NCBI GenBank assembly: GCA_052298855.1
Contig: DAVZXP010000006.1
Span: 104,254-168,253, forward strand
From: Fimenecus sp052298855
Lineage (GTDB): Bacteria; Bacillota; Clostridia; Oscillospirales; Acutalibacteraceae
DNA: 64,000 nucleotides
Direction: 5' to 3'
The notes under the pieces are model-generated. The model did not search any database. It worked only from the letters and a program-made list of their open reading frames with translations, and had not been told where the DNA came from. Numbering within the stretch: the first letter of the stretch is position 1; every line of letters starts with the position of its first letter. The translations under genes and the position numbers were made by a program. Shown here in pieces: positions 50,175-60,430 of the stretch.

Positions 50175-50903
50175 ATGTTTGATGCAATGAAAACAAAAAA
50201 TGAATGTGTTGAGTGGATACGTGATTTTTTTGACAAGAACGGTAAAGACTGTAATGCTGTAATAGGTGTTTCAGGCGGCAAGGACAGTTCTATTGTTGCG
50301 GCCCTTTGCGTCGAAGCTTTGGGTAAGGACAGGGTTATCGGTGTGCTTATGCCTTGCGGTGTTCAACACGATATTGATATGGCTGAGCTGCTTGTAAAGC
50401 ACCTTGACATTAAGCATTACGTTGTAAATGTAAAAGCTGCCGTTGACGGTGTGAAGTCGAGCATACCGCTTGAATTATCAGTTCAATCAACAACCAATAT
50501 TCCTCCGAGAGTAAGAATGACGGTTTTGTATGCGGTTGCGCAAAGCTGTAACGGACGAGTTGCAAACACCTGTAATTTGTCGGAGGATTGGGTCGGTTAT
50601 TCAACGAGATACGGCGATGCGGCAGGTGATTTCAGCCCCTGTGCAAATATTACCGTTACAGAAATGAAACAGATAGGAAAAATCCTCGGACTTCCCGATG
50701 TGCTTGTTAACAAGGTTCCGATTGACGGACTTTGCGGCAAGACGGACGAAGAAAACCTCGGCTTTACATATGCTGAGCTTGATAAATACATCAGAACGGG
50801 CGAGATTGCCGACCTTGAAAAAAAGGCGATAATTGACGAAAAGCACGTTAAAAATCTGTTCAAGCTTAAATATATGGATACCTTTGTTCCGAGTGAAGGC
50901 TGA
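50175..50903 (+). CDS. nadE: NAD synthetase, ammonia-dependent
   Basis: 242 aa, the short NH3-dependent form without the glutaminase domain. The ATP pyrophosphatase loop is SGGKDSS (near residue 35), and NLSEDWVGYSTRYGDAAGDFSP is the NaAD-binding region. It amidates deamido-NAD to NAD. RBS ACGGAGG. Confidence 0.94.
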   Translation: MFDAMKTKNECVEWIRDFFDKNGKDCNAVIGVSGGKDSSIVAALCVEALGKDRVIGVLMPCGVQHDIDMAELLVKHLDIKHYVVNVKAAVDGVKSSIPLELSVQSTTNIPPRVRMTVLYAVAQSCNGRVANTCNLSEDWVGYSTRYGDAAGDFSPCANITVTEMKQIGKILGLPDVLVNKVPIDGLCGKTDEENLGFTYAELDKYIRTGEIADLEKKAIIDEKHVKNLFKLKYMDTFVPSEG

Positions 50904-50938
50904 TATTAAATTTTTATACTGACAGAAAGGGGGATTTT

Positions 50939-52894
50939 ATGGATAAGTTTGTTTTACATTCCGAATATAAACCGACGGGCGACCAGCCTGCCGCAATAGA
51001 AAAACTTGTTGACGGAATTAACAAGGGATATAACGAACAAACCTTGCTCGGCGTTACAGGTTCGGGTAAAACTTTTACAATGGCGAATGTTATTGCAAAA
51101 CTCAATCGTCCTACACTCGTACTTGCCCATAATAAAACCCTTGCTGCGCAGTTGTGCTCGGAATTTAAGGAGTTCTTTCCTGAAAATGCGGTTGAATATT
51201 TCGTATCTTATTACGACTATTATCAACCCGAGGCATATATTCCGACAACCGATACCTATATCGAAAAGGATTCGGCAATAAATGATGAAATCGATAAGTT
51301 GAGACACTCGGCAACCTCCGCTTTGTCCGAAAGACGAGACGTGATAATTGTTTCGAGTGTTTCTTGTATTTATACCCTCGGCGACCCGATTGATTATCGA
51401 AATATGGTTATTTCTTTAAGGCAGGGGATGCAAAAAAGCAGGGATGATTTAATAAAAAAGCTTGTCAGTATTCAATATGAGCGAAATGATGTCAACTTTA
51501 TAAGAAATAAGTTCAGAGTTCGTGGCGATACGGTGGAGATTTTCCCTGTTTATTCGAGCGAAAACGCTATAAGAGTTGAGTTTTTCGGCGACGAAATAGA
51601 CAGAATTTCCGAAATCAACGCACTTACGGGACAGGTTAAAAATGTATTGTCTCACGTGGCGATTTATCCTGCTTCGCACTATGTCGTTGCACCCGAAAAG
51701 CTTGAAAAGGCCATTACCGAGATACTTGCGGAAATGGAAGAGCAGGTCAAGAAATTTGAAAAAGAGGGAAAGCTTCTTGAGGCACAAAGAATAAGACAGC
51801 GTACCGAATACGATATGGAAATGCTTAGGGAAACAGGATTTTGTAAAGGCATTGAGAACTATTCAAGGGTTATGTCCGGAAGAGAAGCAGGCACGGCGCC
51901 GTTTACCTTGCTCAATTATTTTCCTGATGATTTTGTGCTGTTTGTTGATGAATCGCATGTAACTTTGCCTCAGGTCAGAGGAATGTACGGTGGCGACCGT
52001 TCAAGAAAAGAGTCGCTTGTAAATTATGGCTTTAGACTTCCGTCGGCATTTGACAACAGACCGCTTACTTTTGATGAGTTTTACGAAAGGGTAGGGCAAA
52101 AGGTGTTTGTCAGTGCGACACCGGGCGAGCTTGAAAAGGAAAAAAGCTCACAAATTGTTGAACAGCTGATAAGACCCACGGGATTGCTTGACCCTGAAAT
52201 ATCGGTAAGACCGACGGACGGTCAGATTGAGGACCTTATTTCTGAAATAAATACAAGAACCGAACGTAATGAGCGTGTTTTGGTTACTACTCTTACAAAG
52301 AAAATGGCGGAGAGCCTTACGGAATTTCTTGATACGCACGGCATAAAGGTCAAGTATATGCACTATGATATTGACACTATCGAGCGTATGGAGCTTATCC
52401 GTGATTTGCGCTTGGGCGAGTATGATGTTCTTGTCGGAATAAACCTTTTGCGTGAGGGACTTGATATACCCGAAGTGTCGCTTGTGGCTATTCTTGACGC
52501 TGATAAAGAAGGTTTTTTGCGCTCCGAAACTGCGCTTATTCAGACAATAGGCAGGGCGGCTCGAAATGCCGAAGGTCAGGTTATTATGTATGCGGATTGC
52601 GTTACACCGTCAATGGAAAAGGCAATAAGCGAGACCTACCGTCGCCGTGAGATACAGATGGAATACAATAAGGAGCATAATATTGTTCCGAAAACCATTA
52701 AAAAAGGCGTTAGGGATATTCTCGAAATCTCTGCTGCTCATAAAGACGAAAGCGGTAAGCGCTTGAGCAGGGCGGAGAGAGAAAAGCTTATCATTGAGCT
52801 TACAAATGAAATGAAAGCGGCGGCAAAGATACTTGAATTTGAGCACGCAGCTATGTTAAGAGATAAAATCGCAAAATTAAAGGAAGGTAAATAA
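50939..52894 (+). CDS. uvrB: Excinuclease ABC subunit B
   Basis: 651 aa. Walker A is GVTGSGKTFTMAN, the damage-probing beta-hairpin is YYDYYQPEAYIP, helicase motif II is DESHV, motif VI is QTIGRAARN, and a C-terminal UVR domain closes the protein. It unwinds locally at lesions handed over by UvrA. RBS AAAGGGGG. uvrA begins 3 bp after the stop, so the two are one operon. Confidence 0.97.
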   Translation: MDKFVLHSEYKPTGDQPAAIEKLVDGINKGYNEQTLLGVTGSGKTFTMANVIAKLNRPTLVLAHNKTLAAQLCSEFKEFFPENAVEYFVSYYDYYQPEAYIPTTDTYIEKDSAINDEIDKLRHSATSALSERRDVIIVSSVSCIYTLGDPIDYRNMVISLRQGMQKSRDDLIKKLVSIQYERNDVNFIRNKFRVRGDTVEIFPVYSSENAIRVEFFGDEIDRISEINALTGQVKNVLSHVAIYPASHYVVAPEKLEKAITEILAEMEEQVKKFEKEGKLLEAQRIRQRTEYDMEMLRETGFCKGIENYSRVMSGREAGTAPFTLLNYFPDDFVLFVDESHVTLPQVRGMYGGDRSRKESLVNYGFRLPSAFDNRPLTFDEFYERVGQKVFVSATPGELEKEKSSQIVEQLIRPTGLLDPEISVRPTDGQIEDLISEINTRTERNERVLVTTLTKKMAESLTEFLDTHGIKVKYMHYDIDTIERMELIRDLRLGEYDVLVGINLLREGLDIPEVSLVAILDADKEGFLRSETALIQTIGRAARNAEGQVIMYADCVTPSMEKAISETYRRREIQMEYNKEHNIVPKTIKKGVRDILEISAAHKDESGKRLSRAEREKLIIELTNEMKAAAKILEFEHAAMLRDKIAKLKEGK

Positions 52895-52897
52895 GCC

Positions 52898-55723
52898 TTG
52901 CAGAATAAAAAAATCATTGTAAAAGGTGCAAAAGCCAATAATCTAAAAAATATTGACCTTGAAATTCCCCGTGATAAGCTTGTTGTTTTTACGGGACTTT
53001 CAGGCTCGGGAAAATCCTCGCTTGCGTTTGATACGATTTACGCAGAGGGACAGAGGCGATATATCGAATCGCTTTCTTCGTATGCAAGGCAATTTTTAGG
53101 TCAGATGGATAAGCCTGATGTTGAATACATTGAGGGCTTGTCTCCCGCAATATCGATTGACCAAAAAACGACCTCAAAAAATCCACGGTCAACGGTAGGT
53201 ACCGTTACGGAAATTTATGATTATCTTCGTCTTATTTATGCGAGAATAGGAACTCCGCATTGTCCTGTTTGCGGCAGAGAAATTTCTATGGAAACCGTTG
53301 ACGGCATTGTTGATAAGGTGTTAAAGCTTCCCGAGGGCGAAAAAATACAGATTTTAGCACCGCTTGTCAGAGGCAAAAAGGGCGAACACGTCAAGGTGCT
53401 TGATTCTGCCAGAAAGTCGGGATATGTAAGAGTAAGAGTTGACGGAAGCATTTATGACCTTTCCGAAGAAATCAAGCTTGATAAGAATATCAAGCACAGC
53501 ATTGAGGTTATAGTTGACCGACTCGTTATAAATGACAGTATCAGAAGCAGGCTTGCCGATTCAATAGATACCGCCTGCAATCTTTCCGACGGTGCGGTAA
53601 TCGTTGATGTTGTCGGAAAAGATGAACTTTTATTTTCGCAGAAATTTGCCTGTCCCGAACACGGCACTTGCATAGAAGAAATGGCGCCGAGGTCATTTTC
53701 TTTTAACAATCCTTACGGCTCTTGCCCGAGGTGTATGGGACTTGGTACTTTTATGCGAATAAACCCCGACCTTGTTATACCGAATAAAAATCTTTCGATA
53801 AATCAAGGTGCGATTTTAGCTTCGGGTTGGTCGAACGCCGACAGCGGAACAATAGCGCAAATGTATTATTCCGCACTTGCCGAAGAATACGGCTTTTCTC
53901 TTGATACTCCGATTAAGGATTTGACCGAGGAACAGCTAAATGTCGTGCTTTACGGAACAAACGGCAAGAAAATAAAAATGACAAGGGTAAACGCTTACGG
54001 CTCGGGAACTTACCTTACCGAGTTTGAGGGTGTAATAAATAACCTGCAAAGGCGGTATAACGAAACCACAAGCGAGTATTCAAGAGCAGAGATTACCAAA
54101 GTAATGGACGAGTGCAACTGCCCCGAATGTAACGGTAAAAGGCTTAATAAATCGGCTCTTGCGGTTACAATCGGCGGTAAGAATATTATTGAATTTACCG
54201 AGCTTTCAATCAGCAAGGCAATTGAATTTATTGACTCGCTTGAGCTTACCGAAAAGCAGCATATGATAGCAGATATGATAATTAAGGAGATAAAGCAAAG
54301 GCTTTCTTTCCTTGCAAGCGTCGGTCTTGATTATTTGACATTATCCCGTTCGGCAGGCACACTTTCGGGCGGCGAAAGTCAGCGAATCAGGCTTGCGACA
54401 CAGATAGGCTCGTCGCTTATGGGTGTGCTTTATATCCTTGATGAGCCGAGCATAGGCTTGCACCAAAGAGATAATGACAAGCTTTTAGGCACGCTGCGTG
54501 AGCTTCGTGATATAGGAAATACGCTTATCGTTGTTGAGCACGACGAGGATACCATCAGAGCAGCGGATTATGTTGTGGATATAGGTCCGGGCGCAGGTGT
54601 CCACGGCGGAGAGGTTGTTTACAGCGGTAATGTTGAGGGCTTGCTCAAATGCAAGAAATCAATTACGGGACAGTACCTTTCGGGTAAGAAAAAAATCGAA
54701 GTACCTGGCGAAAGGCGAAAGGGTAACGGAAACAGTCTTGAAATCAAAAACGCTTCCGAAAATAACCTTAAAGGTATTGACGTTGAAATTCCGCTTGGCG
54801 AATTTGTATGCGTAACAGGTGTTTCCGGTTCGGGTAAATCTTCGCTTATCAATGAAATTCTCTATAAAAAGCTTGCAAATGAGCTTAACAACGCCAAAAA
54901 GGCGGTCGGCAAGGTTGATAGAATTGACGGCATTGAAAATCTTGATAAGGTGATAAATATTGACCAATCTCCGATCGGCAGAACACCACGTTCAAACCCT
55001 GCGACTTATACAGGGGTGTTTAATGATATAAGAGAGCTGTTTGCTTCAACACAGGACGCTAAAATCAGAGGCTATTCCGCTTCAAGATTTTCCTTTAATG
55101 TCAAGGGCGGACGTTGTGAAGCGTGTCAGGGAGACGGCATAATCAAGATTGAAATGAACTTTTTCCCCGACGTTTATGTGCCTTGCGATGTCTGTAAAGG
55201 TGCTAAATATAACAGGGAAACGCTTGAGGTTCATTATAAAGGCAAAACCATTTCCGATGTTCTCGAAATGACCGTTGAAGAGGGTATGGAGTTTTTCAAA
55301 AATCAATCAAAGATTTATAGAAAACTTAAAACTCTTTATGACGTCGGATTGGGTTATATTAAAATCGGTCAGCCTGCAACCACACTTTCGGGCGGTGAAG
55401 CACAGAGGGTTAAGCTCTCGACAGAGCTTTCAAAAATCGCCACAGGCAGAACAATTTATATCCTTGATGAGCCCACAACGGGCTTGCATACTGCGGATGT
55501 TCACGGACTTATCAATGTTCTCCAAAGGCTTGTTGATAAGGGAAACACCGTTGTTGTAATTGAGCACAATTTGGATGTAATCAAAGTGTCCGACCATATA
55601 ATTGACTTAGGTCCCGAGGGCGGAGACAAGGGCGGTAAAATTGTCGTTTGCGGTACGCCCGAAGAGGTTGCAAAATGCAAGAAATCCTATACAGGTCAAT
55701 ATCTTAAAAAGATGCTCAAATAA
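52898..55723 (+). CDS. uvrA: Excinuclease ABC subunit A
   Basis: 941 aa, full length. Two ABC ATPase halves: Walker A GLSGSGKSS and GVSGSGKSS, signatures LSGGESQRIRL and LSGGEAQRVKL, with zinc fingers CPVCGREI, CPECNGKR and CEACQGDG...CDVCKGAK. It recognises damaged DNA as a dimer. Start TTG 52898, with AGGAAGG upstream. A strong bidirectional terminator follows. Confidence 0.97.
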   Translation: MQNKKIIVKGAKANNLKNIDLEIPRDKLVVFTGLSGSGKSSLAFDTIYAEGQRRYIESLSSYARQFLGQMDKPDVEYIEGLSPAISIDQKTTSKNPRSTVGTVTEIYDYLRLIYARIGTPHCPVCGREISMETVDGIVDKVLKLPEGEKIQILAPLVRGKKGEHVKVLDSARKSGYVRVRVDGSIYDLSEEIKLDKNIKHSIEVIVDRLVINDSIRSRLADSIDTACNLSDGAVIVDVVGKDELLFSQKFACPEHGTCIEEMAPRSFSFNNPYGSCPRCMGLGTFMRINPDLVIPNKNLSINQGAILASGWSNADSGTIAQMYYSALAEEYGFSLDTPIKDLTEEQLNVVLYGTNGKKIKMTRVNAYGSGTYLTEFEGVINNLQRRYNETTSEYSRAEITKVMDECNCPECNGKRLNKSALAVTIGGKNIIEFTELSISKAIEFIDSLELTEKQHMIADMIIKEIKQRLSFLASVGLDYLTLSRSAGTLSGGESQRIRLATQIGSSLMGVLYILDEPSIGLHQRDNDKLLGTLRELRDIGNTLIVVEHDEDTIRAADYVVDIGPGAGVHGGEVVYSGNVEGLLKCKKSITGQYLSGKKKIEVPGERRKGNGNSLEIKNASENNLKGIDVEIPLGEFVCVTGVSGSGKSSLINEILYKKLANELNNAKKAVGKVDRIDGIENLDKVINIDQSPIGRTPRSNPATYTGVFNDIRELFASTQDAKIRGYSASRFSFNVKGGRCEACQGDGIIKIEMNFFPDVYVPCDVCKGAKYNRETLEVHYKGKTISDVLEMTVEEGMEFFKNQSKIYRKLKTLYDVGLGYIKIGQPATTLSGGEAQRVKLSTELSKIATGRTIYILDEPTTGLHTADVHGLINVLQRLVDKGNTVVVIEHNLDVIKVSDHIIDLGPEGGDKGGKIVVCGTPEEVAKCKKSYTGQYLKKMLK

Positions 55724-55729
55724 TAAAAT

Positions 55730-55775
55730 AAAGCACTTTGTATCATTCGTTTAAGATACAAAGTGCTTTTTATTT
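55730..55775. terminator. Bidirectional terminator
   Basis: AAAGCACTTTGTATC pairs perfectly with GATACAAAGTGCTTT over a 10-nt loop, between the convergent uvrA and YfhO-type genes. Confidence 0.88.
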
Positions 55776-55783
55776 GGGTTTAT

Positions 55784-58624
55784 TTATTGATTATCTTCTT
55801 CATTTTGATTTTCAGCGGTTGGCATTTCTTTCTTGTTTTCGTCATCTTGAAGAAGTTTATTGATACCGTCAAAGTCAATTTCAAAGGTGTCGCTTTCATT
55901 AGGAACGGAGACTGATACAGGCGCTTCGTTTAGCATAAGCCATTTATCGGCTTTTTTCTTCTTTTTGCGATTGACAATTATCGATATTGTTGCAATAAGA
56001 ATTGTAACAATCGAAACAAACGAGCCTGCCAAAAGACCTGACGAAACATATGAGAAAACTACCGTGTGTTCGCCGGCTTCAATATCAAAGCCCAGCAAGC
56101 CATTGGAAATTTTATAAATTTCGTCGCTTTTAAGCCGTCTTCCGTCAATATAAACATTCCAATTTATATCATAGGGGATTGATGTGAAAACAGCTGAATT
56201 TTCACTTGCCGTTATTGTTCCCGTAAGCTTTGTGTCCGAGTATTCCGTAATGTTATAATTGCCTTTTTTGAGCTTCTCATAGCCTGCCTTAAACGCTTCC
56301 TCGTTAAGACCGTAAGCGTAAAAGTTGAGCGTTCCTTTGTTCGAGGTGTCCTTGATGGCAATGTCAACATTTACGGTTTCGCCTGCATTGATGATACCGA
56401 GGTCGATTATATAAGCTTCATCGAGCGAATTGTAGGTTTCGTTGAATATGCTGCCTGAAACGGTAGCACTGTCAACAGCGTTCGATTTTATATAAACGTA
56501 AACATTTTGTGTTTCTTGCGGTGTAACCTCAAAGCTTACGCTTCCCATTTCGTCATTGACCGATTTTGAAAACTTAAACTCTCCGCTTGCAAATTCATTT
56601 GGATAAAAATCATTTATATTTGAATATGCTGCGTCGTCAATGGTAAGCTTCGTAAACACATTGTCAACGCCCGTAGCCATATTAAACAGCTGTTGCTGTG
56701 CTTCAAATGGATTACCGTATATCGAAGAGTCGTAATATTTCACAAGGCTGTCTGCGGCAAATGCAACAGACAAGTCGTATTTGTTCTTATATGCCGTGAA
56801 CTTGTCGTTTGCAAACAGGTCTTCATAAAGATTGGGATTTATATCCATTTTCTGATTGTCGGCGATATATTTTATACCGAACATTGCATTGTAAACAGGT
56901 GTTTGCGGATTGTAGGTATAGCTGTTAATATAGTTGCCGTACATTCCGAGGTTTTGCTGAAGGTTTGCAACGGTTTCATATGCCATAGAGGAGAATACCG
57001 AGACACCGTTGTAGTCAAGCCAGCAAGGGTCCATTCTTGTTTTTAATTTTGTAAGTTCCATACGATAGAAGCCGTTGTTGTCATATTCGTCAATTTTTGC
57101 TTTTATGTCTTGGAATTGGTCGTACTCGGCAACATAATTTGTTTTGGATTGATTCATTGAATAATTGTCCGTATTGCCCAAAGCGACCTCTGAAACAACA
57201 CAGCACAAAAGAAGCAAGGAGAGTGACGAGCTTTGGAAGTGCTTGTCTTTGAAGAAGTGAAGAATTACAACATATCCGACAGCGAAAACAAGGCTTATTA
57301 TGAGCGAAACGTCGTCGATATTCTTTGAGGTTGTTTTTTCAACAAGGATAATAAACGCTATAAGACCAACGCCGACTCCGAGTAACTGCCTGCCCGAGTA
57401 CTCTTTGATGTTTGTAAATGCCTTGAAAGCGAGTATTAGCAAAACAAAGGAGTACATAAATGAAAATCTGTACGGCAAATCATTCGGAAAATGAAGACCG
57501 TGCCAAACGAAGTTGAGATAATTGATATTAAAGCTGAAATAGAGGACTGCAAGCAGGCTGACATAAGAAATTTTTTCTCTTGTAGAAATCTTTTTTGAGA
57601 AAAGATATAACGGGACGAGCAAAAGCGTTAAAACACCGCAATATACATTGGGAAGAACATCATTTCCGCTGCTTCTGATTGTAGCGTCGGTGCTTGCGAG
57701 ATGATTTGCAAGGAAATCAAAGGCGGTAAAGTATTTTGTAAAGCCTGTGGGGGATGAGCCCGAGGTTGCAGAGCTTTGGGAGAGCATTGCTATAAGCGGG
57801 AAAACAGCCGCCGAAGCGAGCAATACCGCTACGATTGAAGAAAATGCAAATTTGAGTCCGCTTGAAATAAAGAGCGAGTTTTTAATTCTGCCTAAGGGCG
57901 TATCATAGTATATTTCGCTGAATTTTTTTGAAAACGGATAGTTTGCGGCATAGTAGGTCAGGAAATAGAGGACGGAGAAAATGCAAACCATATACGCCAT
58001 ATAATAGTTTGCAAAAATCATAAGAGTAAGGCTCAAGCAGTAAAGAGCAGGCTTACCCTTATTGATAATACGCTCAATTCCGAGAATGATAATCGGGAAA
58101 ATTACCATTGCGTCAAGCCACATAAGATTCCAATAGTAAGCGACGAAATATCCGCAGAACGCATATAAAACACCGAAAGCCGCAGTTGCATAACTGTGCT
58201 GCTTTTGCGAAGCCTTTAGATAATAGGTGAATGAGGCTGCGGAAAGCACAGCCTTGAGCATTATCAGGCATGAAATGGCTTCGGTGATGTTTTTATGACC
58301 GAAAAGCAATATTATAATTGTCAACGGGCTTGAAAGATAGTTAAAGAAATTGCCGAGAAATGAAGAACCGAGTCCCGAATTCCACGAATAAATCAACGAT
58401 TCTCCGCTTGTAAGTCTGTCATAAAGCTCCGCAAACAACGGACCGTATTGATGATATAAATCCATTCTCAAAATGGTCATATCGCCGAACGGTACAAGGT
58501 CATAGCAGAAAGCTATGAGCAGAAAAATCAACAGCGACACGAGTGCCGAAAGAAATACAAATTTATTATTTTGATAAAACGCCGACAGCCTTGTCGGTGC
58601 TTTTTCTTTTTTTGCTTTTAACAT
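55784..58624 (-). CDS. YfhO family membrane protein
   Basis: 946 aa. Ten or more N-terminal membrane helices (to about residue 475) carry the YfhO features RMDLYHQYGPLFAELYDRL and a glycosyltransferase-C-like extracytoplasmic loop. A large external beta-rich domain (about 480-860) is followed by a last helix and a short acidic cytoplasmic tail. YfhO proteins glycosylate lipoteichoic acid or related polymers in Bacillus; the sugar is unknown here. I chose the ATG at 58624 because AGGAG precedes it; the 14 codons upstream have no RBS. Confidence 0.9.
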   Translation of the reverse strand: MLKAKKEKAPTRLSAFYQNNKFVFLSALVSLLIFLLIAFCYDLVPFGDMTILRMDLYHQYGPLFAELYDRLTSGESLIYSWNSGLGSSFLGNFFNYLSSPLTIIILLFGHKNITEAISCLIMLKAVLSAASFTYYLKASQKQHSYATAAFGVLYAFCGYFVAYYWNLMWLDAMVIFPIIILGIERIINKGKPALYCLSLTLMIFANYYMAYMVCIFSVLYFLTYYAANYPFSKKFSEIYYDTPLGRIKNSLFISSGLKFAFSSIVAVLLASAAVFPLIAMLSQSSATSGSSPTGFTKYFTAFDFLANHLASTDATIRSSGNDVLPNVYCGVLTLLLVPLYLFSKKISTREKISYVSLLAVLYFSFNINYLNFVWHGLHFPNDLPYRFSFMYSFVLLILAFKAFTNIKEYSGRQLLGVGVGLIAFIILVEKTTSKNIDDVSLIISLVFAVGYVVILHFFKDKHFQSSSLSLLLLCCVVSEVALGNTDNYSMNQSKTNYVAEYDQFQDIKAKIDEYDNNGFYRMELTKLKTRMDPCWLDYNGVSVFSSMAYETVANLQQNLGMYGNYINSYTYNPQTPVYNAMFGIKYIADNQKMDINPNLYEDLFANDKFTAYKNKYDLSVAFAADSLVKYYDSSIYGNPFEAQQQLFNMATGVDNVFTKLTIDDAAYSNINDFYPNEFASGEFKFSKSVNDEMGSVSFEVTPQETQNVYVYIKSNAVDSATVSGSIFNETYNSLDEAYIIDLGIINAGETVNVDIAIKDTSNKGTLNFYAYGLNEEAFKAGYEKLKKGNYNITEYSDTKLTGTITASENSAVFTSIPYDINWNVYIDGRRLKSDEIYKISNGLLGFDIEAGEHTVVFSYVSSGLLAGSFVSIVTILIATISIIVNRKKKKKADKWLMLNEAPVSVSVPNESDTFEIDFDGINKLLQDDENKKEMPTAENQNEEDNQ

Positions 58625-58721
58625 TGCTTGACTCCTAACAAAAAAATATATAAATAATTTTACCATATTTGAGATAATCTTTCAATATCACACACGGTTA
58701 AAATTGTAAACAATATATGTT

Positions 58722-58748
58722 CATATTTCAGGACAAGTCGCATATATA
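58722..58748 (+). promoter_or_regulatory. Candidate sigma-E promoter of spoIIIA
   Basis: CATATT (58722-58727), 13-nt spacer, CATATATA (58741-58748) fits the mother-cell sigma-E pattern (-35 ATATT, -10 CATACANT) ahead of spoIIIAA, a known sigma-E operon in Bacillus. Confidence 0.55.
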
Positions 58749-58764
58749 TTATCGAGGTGAAAAA

Positions 58765-59769
58765 ATGAATTACTTAAATAACAAAGGAATTAACGATATT
58801 CTGTTTTATTTGCCGTTGAGAATTAAGGATTTAGTATATAAATTGAGCGATACTAACAAGTGTTCAATCAAAGAAATCAGATTGAGGGCTGATAAGCCCG
58901 TGGTTATTGTGACCGAGAGGGGAAGCTCCTTTTTAACAGGTAATGGGAAGCTGTCATATATTATTTCCGACTCGCTCGTTAAAATCACCTGTGATGAGCT
59001 TACGGAAACGGTAAAAAGGGTGTGCGAATACTCAGTCTATTCTCATCAAGAGGAAATAAATCAGAGCTTTATAACTCTTTCGGGCGGTCACAGAGTCGGC
59101 TTGTGCGGAAATGCGGTTACGGAACACGGGAAAATCATAAGTGTACGTGACATTAACTGCATAAATTTCAGGGTCGCAAGCGAAAGAATAGGCTGTGCGA
59201 ATGAGATAATGACCTCGCTTTTCAACTCAAGGCTTTCAAATATAATAATAGCAGGTCCGCCAATGTCGGGAAAAACAACAGTTTTAAGGGATTTGGTAAG
59301 GCAAATTTCCGACGGTAACGCAGGCGAATATTATAAATGTGTACTTATTGACGAACGACAGGAGATTGCCGGTGCGAGCTCTCTGAAAACGCAATGTAAC
59401 GTAGGAAGCAACACGGATGTTTTCACCTCTTATCCAAAAAGGACAGGGATTGAGCTTGCGGTGCGTTCTTTTTCTCCCGATATTATTTTCTGTGATGAAA
59501 TAGCGAGCGGGGAGGAGGCGGAAATCATATTAAACGCAATTATGTGCGGTGTGAAATTTGCCGTCAGTATGCATTGCTCCTGCAGTGAAGAATTGAATAG
59601 ACGAAAAGTGTCTAAAGCACTTTTAGAGAGTGGCTTGTTTGATGCGGCGGTCATTCTTGACAGGGGAGAAAACGTCGGAAAGGTGCGTGAGATTATCAGA
59701 ACGGGCGGTGAAAAAAATGAGAATTTCGGGAATAGCTTTGATTGCAATCGTAATTTGCATTACGGGTAA
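58765..59769 (+). CDS. spoIIIAA: Stage III sporulation protein AA
   Basis: 334 aa. Walker A is AGPPMSGKTTVLRD and Walker B VLIDERQEI; it is the secretion-type ATPase of the SpoIIIA channel. ATG 58765 follows CGAGGTGA; 16 codons upstream lack an RBS. The 3' end overlaps spoIIIAB by 53 bp. Confidence 0.96.
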   Translation: MNYLNNKGINDILFYLPLRIKDLVYKLSDTNKCSIKEIRLRADKPVVIVTERGSSFLTGNGKLSYIISDSLVKITCDELTETVKRVCEYSVYSHQEEINQSFITLSGGHRVGLCGNAVTEHGKIISVRDINCINFRVASERIGCANEIMTSLFNSRLSNIIIAGPPMSGKTTVLRDLVRQISDGNAGEYYKCVLIDERQEIAGASSLKTQCNVGSNTDVFTSYPKRTGIELAVRSFSPDIIFCDEIASGEEAEIILNAIMCGVKFAVSMHCSCSEELNRRKVSKALLESGLFDAAVILDRGENVGKVREIIRTGGEKNENFGNSFDCNRNLHYG

Positions 59770-60226
59770 TTATTTTTCGTCGCTCAAGGTCAAAAGAGTG
59801 AAAATACTTGAATGTTTTTTAACGTTTATAGGCTATTTACGCACTCAAATCGAGTTTTCACAGCAGCCGCTTGAAAGAATATTTGAACAAGCTGTTGAAT
59901 CGAACGAATTTAATGATTGCGGATTTTTGAAGATGTGCCTTGCAAATATCAAAAACGGTTTGGAGCTTTCAAACGCTTGGAAAAGCTCCGTTGACACGTT
60001 TTCGAGAGCTTCTCCGCTGACAAATCAAGATTGCAGAACGATAAAGGAGTTTTCAAATTCACTCGGTTCGAGCGATATCGGCGGACAAATCAGAAATTGC
60101 GAGGCGTATTCGGAAATATTAAAGCAAAGCATTTGCAATCTGAAAAAATCAACCGATAAAGCTGTGAAAATTATAAATACATTAAGTCTGTTTTTGGCGG
60201 CGTTTATAATCATTTTCTTTATTTAG
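59717..60226 (+). CDS. spoIIIAB: Stage III sporulation protein AB
   Basis: 169 aa. An N-terminal helix (about 5-20) and a C-terminal membrane helix (about 150-168) flank a helical domain with LRTQIEFSQQPLERIF and NSLGSSD, the SpoIIIAB signature. It is a GspF-like platform protein. ATG 59717 has GGCGGTG upstream, inside spoIIIAA. Confidence 0.93.
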   Translation: MRISGIALIAIVICITGNYFSSLKVKRVKILECFLTFIGYLRTQIEFSQQPLERIFEQAVESNEFNDCGFLKMCLANIKNGLELSNAWKSSVDTFSRASPLTNQDCRTIKEFSNSLGSSDIGGQIRNCEAYSEILKQSICNLKKSTDKAVKIINTLSLFLAAFIIIFFI

Positions 60227-60234
60227 GAGTAATT

Positions 60235-60429
60235 ATGGAAATAGGATTTATTTTAAAAATTGCGGGAATAGGAATAATCGTAGCCGTACTGAATCAAGTT
60301 CTTGTAAAAACGGGACGTGATGATTATGCAATGCTTACGGTTATCGCAGGGATAATTGTTGCAATACTGATGCTTATTCCTCAAATGACGTCGCTTGTAT
60401 CAACTGTAAAATCGGTGTTTGATTTTTGA
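60235..60429 (+). CDS. spoIIIAC: Stage III sporulation protein AC
   Basis: 64 aa with two membrane helices and the family motif LNQVLVKTGRDDYAML between them. The length is normal. RBS TAGGAG. Confidence 0.92.
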   Translation: MEIGFILKIAGIGIIVAVLNQVLVKTGRDDYAMLTVIAGIIVAILMLIPQMTSLVSTVKSVFDF

Positions 60430-60430
60430 T

